Of a stretch of 64,000 nucleotides of DNA, positions 8,957-18,099 are shown in pieces. The DNA is from CAWAND01 sp963807065. Lineage in GTDB: Bacteria > Chloroflexota > Anaerolineae > Anaerolineales > E44-bin32. The first letter of the stretch is position 1. Each line of letters begins with the position of its first letter. A program made the position numbers and the translations under genes. Below the pieces are notes generated by a model. It did not search any database and had not been told where the DNA came from. It worked only from the letters and a program-made list of their open reading frames with translations. The stretch spans positions 310,001-374,000 of the forward strand of contig CAWDZQ010000001.1 of NCBI GenBank assembly GCA_963807065.1, given 5' to 3'.

Positions 8957-10052
8957 ATGAGCAAACTCGATGATCTGGCGAAGCTGGGGCAGTCCATCTG
9001 GCTCGACTTCATCAGCCGGGACCTGTTGAACTCGGGCCAGCTGGATGATCTCGTGAGCCAAGGTTTGCGAGGCATGACATCCAACCCCTCCATTTTCAAT
9101 CAGGCCATCTCAAAGGCCGGCGCCTATGATGACGACATCAAGGCCCTGGTGGCCAAAGGGAAGTCGGTGCAGCAAATTTACGAGGCGTTGGCTTTCCATG
9201 ACATCCAGAATGCATGCGACGCCCTGCGGCCCGTCTACCAAAGGTCAGATCGGCTTGACGGTTACGTCAGCCTGGAGGTCAGCCCGACGCTCGCGCACGA
9301 CACGCAAGGCACGATCAACCAGGTTCGATCGTACTTCAACGCTGTGGATCGGCCCAACCTGATGATCAAGATACCCGCCACAAGAGAAGGCATCCCGGCG
9401 ATCGAGGCCATGCTCGGCGAGGGCATCAATGTCAATGTGACACTGATGTTCTCTGTGAAGTCAATTGGACGACGTTTCCCAGGCCTTTATAAGCGGCCTG
9501 GAGCACCTCAAGGCTCGCGGAGGCGATGTGTCGCGGATGGCCTCCGTGGCCTCCTTCTTCGTCAGCCGCATGGATTCGATGATCGATCCGATGCTCGACA
9601 CTCGCGGCGTGGATGAACTCCGGGGCCAGCTCGGCCTGGCCAATGCCCAGCTGGCCTATCATCGCTTTACCGAGATCTATCAGTCCGAGCGATGGGACGC
9701 GCTGAGTCGGGTGGGTGCACGCGTCCAGCGCGTCCTTTGGGCCAGTACCAGCACCAAGGACCCCGCCTACCCGGACACGATGTACGTGGACGGATTGATT
9801 GGGCCGGACACGGTCAATACGGTTCCGCCCGAAACCCTGGAGGCTTTCCTGGACCACGGAACGGTCGCCCGCACGGTAGACCGGGATGTCGACGCCGCTC
9901 GAGCCGCCGTTGAGAAGCTCTCCAGCGTCGGCATCGAGCTAGACGAGGTCACCGACCAACTGTTGGTGGAGGGCGTCCAGAAGTTTGCCAGCTCGTTCGA
10001 CAATCTGCTCCAAAGTCTCGAAACCCGCCGGGCGGCGCTCCAGCCCTCCTAA
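8957..10052 (+). pseudogene. tal: Transaldolase, frameshifted in this sequence
   Basis: Transaldolase moves a dihydroxyacetone unit between sugar phosphates in the non-oxidative pentose phosphate pathway. The first part (MSKLDDLAKLGQSIWLDF ... to about 9458) contains TSNPSIF and the Schiff-base lysine in MIKIPATREG. The second part, starting DDVSQAFISGLE near 9468, is in the next frame and runs to TAA at 10052. Skipping one base between 9456 and 9466 joins NVTLMFSVK to DDVSQAFISG, the expected family sequence, and gives about 364 residues, a normal length for the long bacterial type. Everything else looks intact, so a one-base insertion error is as likely as a real mutation. Gene gnd follows. 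Confidence 0.85.
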
Positions 10053-10113
10053 CCCTGGCCTTGGGCACTTTGGGCCTCGAATGCCCGACCCAGGCGAGAT
10101 TGGTCTGCACAAC

Positions 10114-10131
10114 TTGTGACGGTTTTCACAA
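10114..10131. promoter_or_regulatory. Rex/CRP-like palindrome, copy 2, upstream of gnd
   Basis: TTGTGA-cggttt-TCACAA, with one further paired base on each side. It lies between tal and gnd, 45 bases before the gnd ATG, a position where a regulator could act on a gnd promoter. Confidence 0.7.
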
Positions 10132-10176
10132 GCCGATCCCGGGTTTCAGGGTCGGCGATTTGAAGGAGAACAACGG

Positions 10177-11082
10177 ATGCGAATGGCAATGATCGGCTTG
10201 GGGCGCATGGGCGCCAACATGACCACCCGCTTGCTGCAGGGGGGCCATAGCGTGCTGGCCTTCGACCTGAGCGAGGATGCCGTCGCCAAAGCCAAGACGG
10301 GCGGCGCCGACGGCGCCCTATCGCTGGATGAAATCGCCCAGAAGCTTGAGCCGCCGCGCGTGGCCTGGGTGATGGTCCCGGCCGGCGATCCGGTCGAGAC
10401 ATCCGTCGCCAAGTTGGGGAAGCTGTTCGAGAAGGGCGACATCATTGTCGACGGGGGCAACAGCAACTACCACGACAGCATGCGGCGCGGCGATTCGCTC
10501 GCCGAGCGGGGCATTGCCTACGTGGATGTCGGCGTCAGCGGTGGGGTTTGGGGGCTCAAAGAGGGTTATGGCATGATGGTCGGCGGTGACGATGATGCCG
10601 TGGCCACGATCCGGCCGATCCTTGAGACGCTGGCCCCCGCCCCGGACAAGGGCTGGGGGCACATGGGTCCGCGCGGTGCCGGCCACTTCGTCAAAATGGT
10701 CCACAACGGGATCGAGTACGGGATGATGCAGGCCTACGCCGAAGGCTTCGCCATCTTGAAGGCCAAGGAACCGTTCGACCTCGATCTGCATCAGGTGGCG
10801 GAGGCATGGCGGTATGGGACGGTGATCCGATCCTGGCTGCTGGACCTCACCGCCCGAGCCCTGGCGGACGACGCCGGCCTGGCCGAGATCGCCCCTTGGG
10901 TCGACGATTCAGGTGAAGGGCGCTGGACGGTCCGGGAGGCCATCGACCTTGGGGTGCCGGCACCGGTGATCAGCGAGGCACTCTACGCTCGCTTCCGCTC
11001 GCGCCGCGACGACAACTTCGCCGACAAGCTTCTGGCGGCCATGCGCCATCAATTTGGCGGTCACGCAGTGAAAGAGGAGTAG
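10177..11082 (+). CDS. gnd: 6-phosphogluconate dehydrogenase (decarboxylating), short type
   Basis: Oxidises 6-phosphogluconate to ribulose 5-phosphate and CO2, giving NAD(P)H. The 301-residue length matches the short GndA/YqeC type rather than the 470-residue enzyme. GLGRMGANM near the N-terminus is the nucleotide-binding loop, GGNSNYHDS and GVSGGVWGL form the substrate site, and KMVHNGIEYGMMQ carries the catalytic lysine. AAGGAG precedes the ATG. With tal next door it makes a pentose phosphate pair. Confidence 0.93.
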   Translation: MRMAMIGLGRMGANMTTRLLQGGHSVLAFDLSEDAVAKAKTGGADGALSLDEIAQKLEPPRVAWVMVPAGDPVETSVAKLGKLFEKGDIIVDGGNSNYHDSMRRGDSLAERGIAYVDVGVSGGVWGLKEGYGMMVGGDDDAVATIRPILETLAPAPDKGWGHMGPRGAGHFVKMVHNGIEYGMMQAYAEGFAILKAKEPFDLDLHQVAEAWRYGTVIRSWLLDLTARALADDAGLAEIAPWVDDSGEGRWTVREAIDLGVPAPVISEALYARFRSRRDDNFADKLLAAMRHQFGGHAVKEE

Positions 11083-11089
11083 GTTCCGC

Positions 11090-12340
11090 CTACTCGTATC
11101 GCAACGCCTCGATCGGATTCAGGCTGGCGGCACGGGTGGCGGGATAGATCCCGAAGAACAAGCCCACCGCCGCCGAGAACCCCGTCGCCAGAACAACCGC
11201 CTGAAACGACAATCCCGGCTGGATGTCCGGGGCCAGCAGGCCCACCAGTTTGGAGCCGCCGGCGCCCAGCATGATCCCAATACCGCCTCCGATCACCGCC
11301 AGCACCACGCTCTCCACCAGAAACTGAAGCAGGATGTCTCGCCGCCGCGCGCCGACTGCCTTACGCAGGCCGATCTCGTGCGTGCGCTCGGTGACCGAGA
11401 CCAGCATGATGTTCATGATCCCAATGCCTCCCACCAGCAGCGAGATGGCGGCGATGGCGCCCAGAAAGACCGTCAGGGCACCGAGCACGCTGCCTGCTGA
11501 GGCGAGGATGTCTTGTTGGCTGATCACGGTGAAGTCATTCTTGTCTTCGGGCGCGATCTTGTGCCGCAGGCGTAGAATCTGACGAATCTCAGCTTGCGCG
11601 GCTTCCATGCGATCCTGATCGACGGCGGAGGCATAAACCACCGTAAGGCGGTAATCCCCGCTGGAGTCTCGCGCCGCGAAGATGCGCGTTTGCGCCGTGG
11701 AGAGCGGGATGTAGATCACATTGTCTTCGCTTCCGAAACTGCTCCCGCCCCGGCTCTTCATCACGCCGATGACCCGAAAAGAGGTGTCTTTGATCCGGAC
11801 CGTCTCACCAATGGGCAGGGCGTTGTTCGGGAACAAATCGGTGACCACATCCGGCCCGAGCACCGCCACGCGCGATCCGGCCAACTCATCGCTCTCGTCA
11901 ATGAAACGTCCGATGGCCACCTCCGCGCTGCGAACCTCGAGGTAATTGGGCGTCACACCCGACACGGAGTAGGTTCCACTTTCGCGGCCAAAGGTCACCA
12001 ACGCACCGCCGGCAAGCTCAGGGGCCACCTCGCCAATATCGGGCGCTTGCAGGGGATCGGCCAGGGCCGCAGCATCCCCGTTGGAGATCGGTTTACCGCC
12101 GGTTGAAGCCGACGAGGCCCCGCCCCGCTGGCTGCTAAAGTTGCCCGGCACGACGAAGAGCAGGTTGGAACCGATGCTCTGGAACTGGTCCGTGACGTAC
12201 TTTTGGACCGCCGAGCCGGCCGACATAAGCGTGATGACGGCGCCAACTCCGATGATGATCCCCAACATGGTCAGGATGGCACGCAGCTTGTTGGCCAACA
12301 ATGCCCTGATGGCGATGCGGACACTTTCGATGATCTTCAT
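11090..12340 (-). CDS. MacB-like ABC transporter permease (FtsX fold)
   Basis: A 416-residue permease of a MacAB-type exporter. One N-terminal membrane helix (about residues 15-40) is followed by a large extracytoplasmic MacB core domain (about 45-270). Three C-terminal helices follow (about 285-405), including TERTHEIGLRKAVGARR, the coupling segment of FtsX permeases. The ATG overlaps the stop of the upstream ATPase gene by four bases (12337-12340). In a monoderm it would act with the adaptor to move peptides, lipids or drugs out across the membrane; substrate unknown. Confidence 0.9.
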   Translation of the reverse strand: MKIIESVRIAIRALLANKLRAILTMLGIIIGVGAVITLMSAGSAVQKYVTDQFQSIGSNLLFVVPGNFSSQRGGASSASTGGKPISNGDAAALADPLQAPDIGEVAPELAGGALVTFGRESGTYSVSGVTPNYLEVRSAEVAIGRFIDESDELAGSRVAVLGPDVVTDLFPNNALPIGETVRIKDTSFRVIGVMKSRGGSSFGSEDNVIYIPLSTAQTRIFAARDSSGDYRLTVVYASAVDQDRMEAAQAEIRQILRLRHKIAPEDKNDFTVISQQDILASAGSVLGALTVFLGAIAAISLLVGGIGIMNIMLVSVTERTHEIGLRKAVGARRRDILLQFLVESVVLAVIGGGIGIMLGAGGSKLVGLLAPDIQPGLSFQAVVLATGFSAAVGLFFGIYPATRAASLNPIEALRYE

Positions 12341-13107
12341 CGCCCCTCCTTCAGGCCGTCTACGGGGTCATGCAGTTCCATTTCAGAGGGCCGCGGCAAC
12401 TCGCCGGCCTTGAGGGGCTTGTCGACCAGATCATCCCCGACCAACAGTCCGTCTTGAATGCGGATGATCCGGCCGGTGTGACGGGCGATGAACGGGTCAT
12501 GGGTCACGACCAGGATTGTGATGGCTTGTTCAATGTTGAGGTCTTGCAGGAGCTTCATTACTTCCACCCCCGACGTCGTGTCCAGGTTGCCGGTCGGCTC
12601 ATCGGCGAAGATGATCGAGGGTTGGTTCACTAGGGCGCGGGCAATCGCCACTCGCTGCTGCTGGCCCCCAGAAAGCTCATTCGGATGGTGGTGGAGCCGC
12701 TCGCCCAGCCCGACCGCCTGCAGCGCCTCCGTGGCGCGGCTTCGCCGTTCGGCCAAGGGCGCACCTGCGTAGATCAGAGGCAGCTCGACGTTTTCCAGGG
12801 CACTCGTCCGCGCCAGAAGGTTGAAGGTCTGGAATACGAAACCGATTTTGCTGTTCCGGATTTCCGCCAGGCGATCATCATCCAGTTCGCCGACGGGTTC
12901 TCCATCCAAGACATAAGCCCCTTCGGTGGGCCGGTCGAGACAGCCGAGAATGTTCATCAGGGTCGACTTGCCTGATCCGGAAGGCCCCATCACCGTCAAG
13001 AGCTCTCCGGATTGGATCTTGAAACTGACACCGCGCAGGGCCATGACTTTGACCTCCCCCAGGTCATAGGTCCTGGCCAGATCTTTGACTTCGATAACCG
13101 ACGTCAC
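12337..13107 (-). CDS. MacB-type ABC transporter ATP-binding protein
   Basis: A 256-residue ATPase: Walker A GPSGSGKST (about residue 41), Q-loop FVFQTFNLL, signature LSGGQQQRVAIARAL, Walker B IIFADEPTG and the switch histidine in VVTHD. This is the LolD/MacB class that pairs with FtsX-type permeases. It overlaps the permease gene and is three bases from the adaptor gene, so the three are one operon. Confidence 0.93.
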   Translation of the reverse strand: MTSVIEVKDLARTYDLGEVKVMALRGVSFKIQSGELLTVMGPSGSGKSTLMNILGCLDRPTEGAYVLDGEPVGELDDDRLAEIRNSKIGFVFQTFNLLARTSALENVELPLIYAGAPLAERRSRATEALQAVGLGERLHHHPNELSGGQQQRVAIARALVNQPSIIFADEPTGNLDTTSGVEVMKLLQDLNIEQAITILVVTHDPFIARHTGRIIRIQDGLLVGDDLVDKPLKAGELPRPSEMELHDPVDGLKEGR

Positions 13108-13110
13108 CGA

Positions 13111-14526
13111 CTAACCTCCGCCAAAGGGACCGCCGAGACTCGGCGCAGAGGGTGTCACTGCAGGAACGCCGACGACGTCACCGGGTTGCAGTCCGTTTAC
13201 GACTTCACTGTCGGTATCGTTCCTCAGGCCCAGCTGCACATCCTGCCGCTCGTAGCCGGTCCCCGTCTTGACCATCACATAAATCTGACCGGTTGTGCTG
13301 TCCACCCTCAGCGCCCAGTTGGGCACCAGCAACGCCTGATCCTTGTGAGAGACGTTGATATCCACCGAGGCGGTCATCCCGATCCTGGCCTCGGGACCAG
13401 GATTTGAGACGCTGACAACTACCGGATACTCTGTCGTTGACTGGCTTGGATCTGGGGCCAGGTCGATCTCGTCTACTTTGCCATCCAGAACCAGCCCAGG
13501 AAGTGCGTCCAAGGTAATTGAAACGCTTTGGCCACGTTGGATTGAGGCGATGTCGAGCTCATCCACAGGGGTTTGGATATGAAACTGGCTGTCGTCGGCG
13601 ATGCCGATGGCCACCTTGCCCGGGGTTACTTTATCGCCGATCTGATAGTAAACGGACGTGATCCGCCCGCCGAAAGGCGCTGTGATCTTGGATTGGTTGA
13701 CGCGCGCTTGGGCCGCTTGGACCTGAGCTCGGGCCGCCGCCAATTGGTCCGGATCGGGGCCGTTGGTCAGAGTGTCCACTTTCTTTTGAGCCTGGTTGAC
13801 TTTCGCCTGAGCGACGGCCACGGCTGAGTCGAGCTGCGCCTGCTCAATCTCCGTCGGATGGCCTGTGTACCAGTTCAAGGTACGGATAGCCGAGTTATAG
13901 TCCTGCTGCGCGTTGCTGAGATTGATGGCTGCCTGGGCGCTGTCGTGGTCGTCGGGTGTCCCGCTGCTGGCACGCCGCTTGGCTTGGTCCAGGGCTTTTT
14001 TGGCCAGGAGCACCCGGCCTTCCTGCGCCGAAATTGTCGCCGCGCTGGCCCGGTTACCCTGGGACCGGACGCTCAACGTGTAATCGGCAGTGTGCAATTC
14101 ATCCTGAGCGGAGGCCAGGGCCGATTGGGCTTCGGCAAGGCTGAGCATCCAATTGTTTTCATCTAGCAGATCATTCAGATTTTGTTCGGCCTGAACCAGA
14201 TCTGCCTCAGCACCAATCAGGCTGACGTCGATCGAGGCCGTATCGAGGTCCATCAAGACGTCACCGGCCTTGACCTCGTCGCCCACGTTCACGTAGATGT
14301 TTCCGATGTTTCCGTTCACACTGAAGGTCAGGTCCGCCTGCGCCTTGGGATCAATGTTACCCGTGCCGGAGACGACCACATCGATCGGTCCGCGGGCGAT
14401 AGTCGCTGTTCTGTCTAAGGATTGAGAGCTGGCCCGCCCGGCGGCCGATCTCAAACCGATGAAAGCGATCACGGCAGCGACCACAAACACACCCAGGATC
14501 AGGAGGATCCAAGTTCGTCTGGACAT
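13111..14526 (-). CDS. HlyD/MacA-like efflux adaptor protein
   Basis: A 471-residue membrane-fusion-type adaptor with one N-terminal helix (about residues 6-28), so mostly outside the cytoplasm. A split biotinyl-lipoyl-like domain (VSVNGNIGNIYVNVGDEVKAG and later FGGRITSVYYQIGDKV) flanks a long alpha-helical hairpin (about residues 105-270). A beta-barrel and a membrane-proximal domain follow. The C-terminus is glycine-rich. It is the first gene of the exporter operon; no outer-membrane partner gene is nearby. Confidence 0.88.
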   Translation of the reverse strand: MSRRTWILLILGVFVVAAVIAFIGLRSAAGRASSQSLDRTATIARGPIDVVVSGTGNIDPKAQADLTFSVNGNIGNIYVNVGDEVKAGDVLMDLDTASIDVSLIGAEADLVQAEQNLNDLLDENNWMLSLAEAQSALASAQDELHTADYTLSVRSQGNRASAATISAQEGRVLLAKKALDQAKRRASSGTPDDHDSAQAAINLSNAQQDYNSAIRTLNWYTGHPTEIEQAQLDSAVAVAQAKVNQAQKKVDTLTNGPDPDQLAAARAQVQAAQARVNQSKITAPFGGRITSVYYQIGDKVTPGKVAIGIADDSQFHIQTPVDELDIASIQRGQSVSITLDALPGLVLDGKVDEIDLAPDPSQSTTEYPVVVSVSNPGPEARIGMTASVDINVSHKDQALLVPNWALRVDSTTGQIYVMVKTGTGYERQDVQLGLRNDTDSEVVNGLQPGDVVGVPAVTPSAPSLGGPFGGG

Positions 14527-14637
14527 TGAAACCTAACTCCTTTTGGCGTACGCTAGTTCTTCAAGGGCCGCGCCGCCCGACATCAGGCTGACACTGCCCC
14601 CCCTAATGGCTCTTAGTGCCTAGGACAAGTCCTCGTT

Positions 14638-15093
14638 CTATAAGACCTCAGCCTCACAATCCAGGCCGTGTTCGAACACCTTGCGCAAGACGGGCAGGCC
14701 CGCGGTCAGGTCCCTTACCTCCTCGGCGGAGAGGGGTTGGAGCATCTCATGCACCCGCCCTTCGGCACTGGCCCGGAGCGATCTGAGCACGGCTTCACCC
14801 TGCGATGTGATCTCCGCCAGGACCACGCGGCGGTCATGCGGTGACACCTTTCGCAGCGCCCAGCCGCGAACTTCAAGGGTTGAAATCGATCGCGAGACCG
14901 TCGGAGAGCTAATCTGTTCGTGCTCCGCCAATTCGCCGAGGCTCCATGGCCGGGCGTGCAACATGGTCAGGATCCTGAAGTGCGATGGCGAGAGGGTGTG
15001 CCCAGACTTTCGTACCTCCGCCGCCAAGCTCCTCATCACCAAAGGCACGATCTCCACGATCTGCCTCGCCGCAAGTTCCAAATTGTCACGCAT
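14638..15093 (-). CDS. MarR-family transcriptional regulator
   Basis: About 151 residues (155 if the GTG at 15105 is used). The winged helix is seen in LGELAEHEQISSPTVSRSISTLEVRGW followed by the wing KVSPHDRRVVLAEIT. I prefer the ATG at 15093 since TGGAG lies just upstream. It heads the exporter operon on the same strand, the usual place for a MarR repressor that controls its own efflux genes in response to a ligand. A palindromic operator lies directly upstream. Confidence 0.88.
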   Translation of the reverse strand: MRDNLELAARQIVEIVPLVMRSLAAEVRKSGHTLSPSHFRILTMLHARPWSLGELAEHEQISSPTVSRSISTLEVRGWALRKVSPHDRRVVLAEITSQGEAVLRSLRASAEGRVHEMLQPLSAEEVRDLTAGLPVLRKVFEHGLDCEAEVL

Positions 15094-15114
15094 CTCAAGC
15101 TCCACTGCATTTAC

Positions 15115-15127
15115 TTAGCAGAGCTAA
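15115..15127 (-). promoter_or_regulatory. Probable MarR operator
   Basis: TTAGC-AGA-GCTAA, a 13-base palindrome about 22 bases upstream of the marR ATG, inside a larger AT-rich near-palindrome that starts TTTAC and ends GTAAA. The size and position fit autoregulation by the adjacent MarR protein; this is inference. Confidence 0.55.
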
Positions 15128-15191
15128 ATGTAAAGGCTCCCCCAAGGGCTGTCAAGGGTACCCTGGGTGATTTGCTCGCCGATATCCGATA

Positions 15192-15220
15192 CAAAAAAAC
15201 CCTCCCCGAAATGGGGAGGG
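15192..15220 (-). terminator. Intrinsic terminator of the cold-shock gene
   Basis: On the minus strand CCCTCCCC-attt-CGGGGAGGG is followed by a run of seven T, 25 bases after the csp stop codon. Confidence 0.92.
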
Positions 15221-15244
15221 CGCCTTATGTATGATGGTTTGGGA

Positions 15245-15454
15245 TTAGAGCGGCACCACTTCGGCCGCCTGCAGACCCTTGGGGCCCTGCTCGATACTGA
15301 ATTCCACCTGCTGGCCCTCTTGGAGTTCACGGAAACCGTCGGCTTGGATGGCCGTGTAGTGCACAAACACATCCGGCCCGCCTTCGCGTTCGATGAACCC
15401 GTAGCCCTTCCCGGCGTTGAACCATTTGACCGTACCGGACACACGTTCGGACAT
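15245..15454 (-). CDS. Cold-shock protein, CspA family
   Basis: A 69-residue single cold-shock domain that binds single-stranded RNA and DNA as a chaperone. It has RNP1 KGYGFIE and RNP2 DVFVHY. Full length for the family. AGGAGG precedes the ATG. The leader of about 160 bases between promoter and ATG is long, as in other csp genes where the leader folds in a temperature-dependent way. It is divergent from ruvB. Confidence 0.95.
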   Translation of the reverse strand: MSERVSGTVKWFNAGKGYGFIEREGGPDVFVHYTAIQADGFRELQEGQQVEFSIEQGPKGLQAAEVVPL

Positions 15455-15620
15455 CTTTTAAACCTCCTGCTTGGGTGGGTTTCCGAGGTGCCTGACGTGT
15501 TCTCCAGCGGTCGAGTTCGCCGGCTTACGGCCCGGCCTACCAGACAGGCCCGAGCGCATGTTCGGCTCAGGCCTCGGTCTTACGACGTGCAGACAGAACT
15601 CGCATGCAACCTACGCGAAC

Positions 15621-15649
15621 ATGTTAGCCTAGACAAATTGGCCTGTCAA
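15621..15649 (-). promoter_or_regulatory. Sigma-70-type promoter of the cold-shock gene
   Basis: Minus strand TTGACA (15644-15649), 17-base spacer, TAACAT (15621-15626). The start would be near 15614, giving a leader of about 160 bases. Confidence 0.8.
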
Positions 15650-15687
15650 GCGGCCGGGTTGTGGTGTCTGGCAACAGGCCATTCCTG

Positions 15688-15693
15688 TATAAT
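15688..15693 (+). promoter_or_regulatory. -10 box of ruvB, predicting a leaderless mRNA
   Basis: A perfect TATAAT ends five bases before the ruvB ATG at 15699. The start point would fall at or next to the ATG, and only C-rich sequence separates them, without a Shine-Dalgarno. No clear -35 is seen. Confidence 0.6.
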
Positions 15694-15698
15694 CCCCC

Positions 15699-16736
15699 AT
15701 GATGGCAGAGCAGGCTGAAGACCGATTGGTGTCCCCCGAACGCGGCTCTGAAGACTGGACCGAGCCGACGTTGCGCCCGCAGCATTTGAATGAGATGATC
15801 GGCCAGGAAAGGGTGAGAGAGAATCTGGCCATTCTCATTGAAGCGGCGCGCAACCGCGGCGAAGCCTTGGACCACGTGCTTTTCTATGGCCCGCCGGGGC
15901 TGGGAAAGACAACCCTGGCGCACATTCTTGCCACCGAAATGGGGGTCCATCTCAAGTTCACTTCGGGGCCGGCCATTGAGCGCGCCGGCGATCTGGCGGC
16001 GATTCTCACCAATCTTCAAGCTGGGGACGTGTTGTTCATCGATGAAATCCACCGTCTTGGGCGCGCTGTGGAAGAGATCTTGTATCCGGCAATGGAAGAG
16101 TACGCGCTGGACATCATGATCGGCAAAGGTCCCAGCGCCCGTTCCCTGCGGCTTCAGCTCCCCCGCTTCACCATCATCGGCGCCACCACCCGCCTGGCGC
16201 TGCTTACGGCTCCATTGCGCGCCAGGTTTGGGGCGATACACCGCCTGGATTTCTACGACAATCAAGCCATGGGCGAAATCGTCAAGCGGGCGGGGCAGAT
16301 CCTGAACGTGCAGATCGACAAGGACGGTGTCGCCGAGATCGCCTGCCGCGCCAGGGGCACCCCGCGCGTCGCCCTTAGGCTCCTCAGACGGGTCCGGGAC
16401 TTCGCCGAGGTGCGCGCCGACGGCAGCGTCACCCGCCGGGTGGCCTCGGAAGCTCTGGCCTTGCTTGAGATCGACGACCTCGGATTGGACGACGCCGATC
16501 GGCGCGTGCTCCACACGATCGTCGTCAAATTCGCCGGGGGCCCGGTGGGATTACAAACCATCGCCGCTTCGATCAGCGAGGAGCCGGATACCATCATGGA
16601 CGTCGTCGAACCCTATCTTCTGCAACTCGGTTTCATCGACCGCACCCCTCAGGGCAGGGTCGCCACAGCCCTTGCCTATGAGCACCTGGGGCTCGAACCT
16701 GGCCAAGGCGCCCAACCCTCCCTGCCAGACTTCTAG
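15699..16736 (+). CDS. ruvB: Holliday junction branch migration ATPase RuvB
   Basis: A 345-residue hexameric AAA+ motor that drives branch migration with RuvA. Walker A is GPPGLGKTTLA (about residues 64-74), Walker B LFIDEIHRL, sensor 1 GATTRLALL, and arginine finger region APLRARFG. A C-terminal winged helix follows (about 270-330). Normal length. ATG 15699 or 15702 can be the start. ruvA and ruvC are not in the window. DUF2905 and queA follow within 10 bases, a linkage seen in several phyla. Confidence 0.96.
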   Translation: MMAEQAEDRLVSPERGSEDWTEPTLRPQHLNEMIGQERVRENLAILIEAARNRGEALDHVLFYGPPGLGKTTLAHILATEMGVHLKFTSGPAIERAGDLAAILTNLQAGDVLFIDEIHRLGRAVEEILYPAMEEYALDIMIGKGPSARSLRLQLPRFTIIGATTRLALLTAPLRARFGAIHRLDFYDNQAMGEIVKRAGQILNVQIDKDGVAEIACRARGTPRVALRLLRRVRDFAEVRADGSVTRRVASEALALLEIDDLGLDDADRRVLHTIVVKFAGGPVGLQTIAASISEEPDTIMDVVEPYLLQLGFIDRTPQGRVATALAYEHLGLEPGQGAQPSLPDF

Positions 16737-16745
16737 CTCTTAGCC

Positions 16746-16982
16746 ATGCCCGACTGGACAACGCTCGCCCGCTGGACCATCTTGACCGGCCTGGGACTGG
16801 TCCTGCTGGGCGGATTGATCTGGCTCGTGGGGCGCATGGGGATCCCCTTGGGACGACTCCCAGGCGACCTGCAATTCCACACGGGTCGGATCAGCTGCTT
16901 CGTTCCGCTGGCCACCATGCTTGTGATCAGCCTGGTGCTGACCGTGGTCCTGAACGTCATCGTGCGCTGGCTGGGCAAGTAG
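16746..16982 (+). CDS. DUF2905 small membrane protein
   Basis: 78 residues with two transmembrane helices (about 10-28 and 52-74) around a conserved loop GRLPGDLQFHTGRISCFVPL. This matches the DUF2905 family, which is often encoded beside ruvB or queA. Molecular role unknown. It lies nine bases after ruvB and three before queA, so it is likely cotranscribed. Confidence 0.85.
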   Translation: MPDWTTLARWTILTGLGLVLLGGLIWLVGRMGIPLGRLPGDLQFHTGRISCFVPLATMLVISLVLTVVLNVIVRWLGK

Positions 16983-16985
16983 TTC

Positions 16986-18008
16986 GTGCGCACATCTGAC
17001 TTCGATTACGAACTGCCGCCGGAGTTCATCGCACAGCATCCCGCCGAACCGCGTGATTCATCCCGTTTGTTGGTGCTCAACCGCGCCGACAACTCGATCA
17101 GCCACCAATACTTCCACGAGCTCCCTGAGCTGCTCTCGCCCGGCGACGCCTTGGTGGTCAACCGCACGCGCGTCATCCCGGCCAGGCTCCACGCGAGAAA
17201 ACGCCCCGGCGGGGGCCGAGCCGAGCTTCTGCTTCTCCGCCGGCTGGATGATTTGCGGTGGGAGGTGATGGTCGGTGGCAAAGGGCTCAAGCCCGGCCGC
17301 GAGCTCGACCTGGACGGTGGCCCAAGCGTGGAGATCTTAAAGGACTTGGGCGGGCCCAAACGCCTGATTCGGTTCGATGCACCCATCGAATCCAGCCTCG
17401 ATCGAATCGGGGAGATGCCCTTGCCGCCCTACATTACGGCACCCCTCAGGCAGCGAGAAGACTATCAGACCGTGTATGCTGAAGAACCCGGTTCGGCCGC
17501 AGCCCCTACGGCCGGCCTGCATTTCACGCCGGACCTCCTGGACCGGCTCGAGCGCGCAGGAATCCTTAGGGTGGATGTGACCCTTCACGTCGGGCTGGAT
17601 ACCTTCGCTCCGGTCAACGAATCCGACCCCGAAACCCACGCCATCCACACGGAGTGGTGCCAGCTCAGTCCCCTATCAGCCGAACGCCTGAACGAGGTAC
17701 GGGCCCGCGCCGGCCGGATAGTGGCTGTCGGAACGACCTGCGCACGGACTCTCGAAAGCGCCGCCCGCCTGGCAGGTTCCGGTCAAGTCGTGGCCCCGAT
17801 CGAAGGTCGGACCGATCTCTTCATCCTGCCCGGTTTCGAATTCAGGGCGGTCGACGCTCTCATCACCAACTTCCATCTTCCCCGCTCGACGCTTCTGATG
17901 CTGGTCTCCGCCTTCGCCGGCCGGGACCGCATCCTGCGGGCGTACCAAACAGCCAAGGAACACGGGTACCGCTTCTACTCCTTCGGCGACGCGATGCTCT
18001 TGGTGTGA
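16986..18008 (+). CDS. queA: tRNA preQ1(34) S-adenosylmethionine ribosyltransferase-isomerase
   Basis: Transfers and isomerises the ribosyl part of SAM onto preQ1 in tRNA, giving epoxyqueuosine. The 340-residue protein starts at GTG 16986 (RTSDFDYELPPEFIAQHPA, the typical N-terminus). It also has LVVNRTRVIPARL, GSAAAPTAGLHFT and the C-terminal LITNFHLPRSTLLMLVSAFAG. Full length. No other queuosine gene is in view. Confidence 0.95.
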   Translation: MRTSDFDYELPPEFIAQHPAEPRDSSRLLVLNRADNSISHQYFHELPELLSPGDALVVNRTRVIPARLHARKRPGGGRAELLLLRRLDDLRWEVMVGGKGLKPGRELDLDGGPSVEILKDLGGPKRLIRFDAPIESSLDRIGEMPLPPYITAPLRQREDYQTVYAEEPGSAAAPTAGLHFTPDLLDRLERAGILRVDVTLHVGLDTFAPVNESDPETHAIHTEWCQLSPLSAERLNEVRARAGRIVAVGTTCARTLESAARLAGSGQVVAPIEGRTDLFILPGFEFRAVDALITNFHLPRSTLLMLVSAFAGRDRILRAYQTAKEHGYRFYSFGDAMLLV

Positions 18009-18037
18009 TTGACAATCGCCGGGGGCTGTGCGATACT
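18009..18037 (+). promoter_or_regulatory. Promoter of the structured leader before the HypE-like gene
   Basis: TTGACA (18009-18014), 17-base spacer, GATACT (18032-18037). The start would be near 18044, right before the first leader hairpin. The -35 begins one base after the queA stop. Confidence 0.75.
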
Positions 18038-18099
18038 CTTGGCCGTGCTCTAGATGAGCACCTCACTTTGCTATCCTAAGCAAAGAGGAGGTGATGCCC

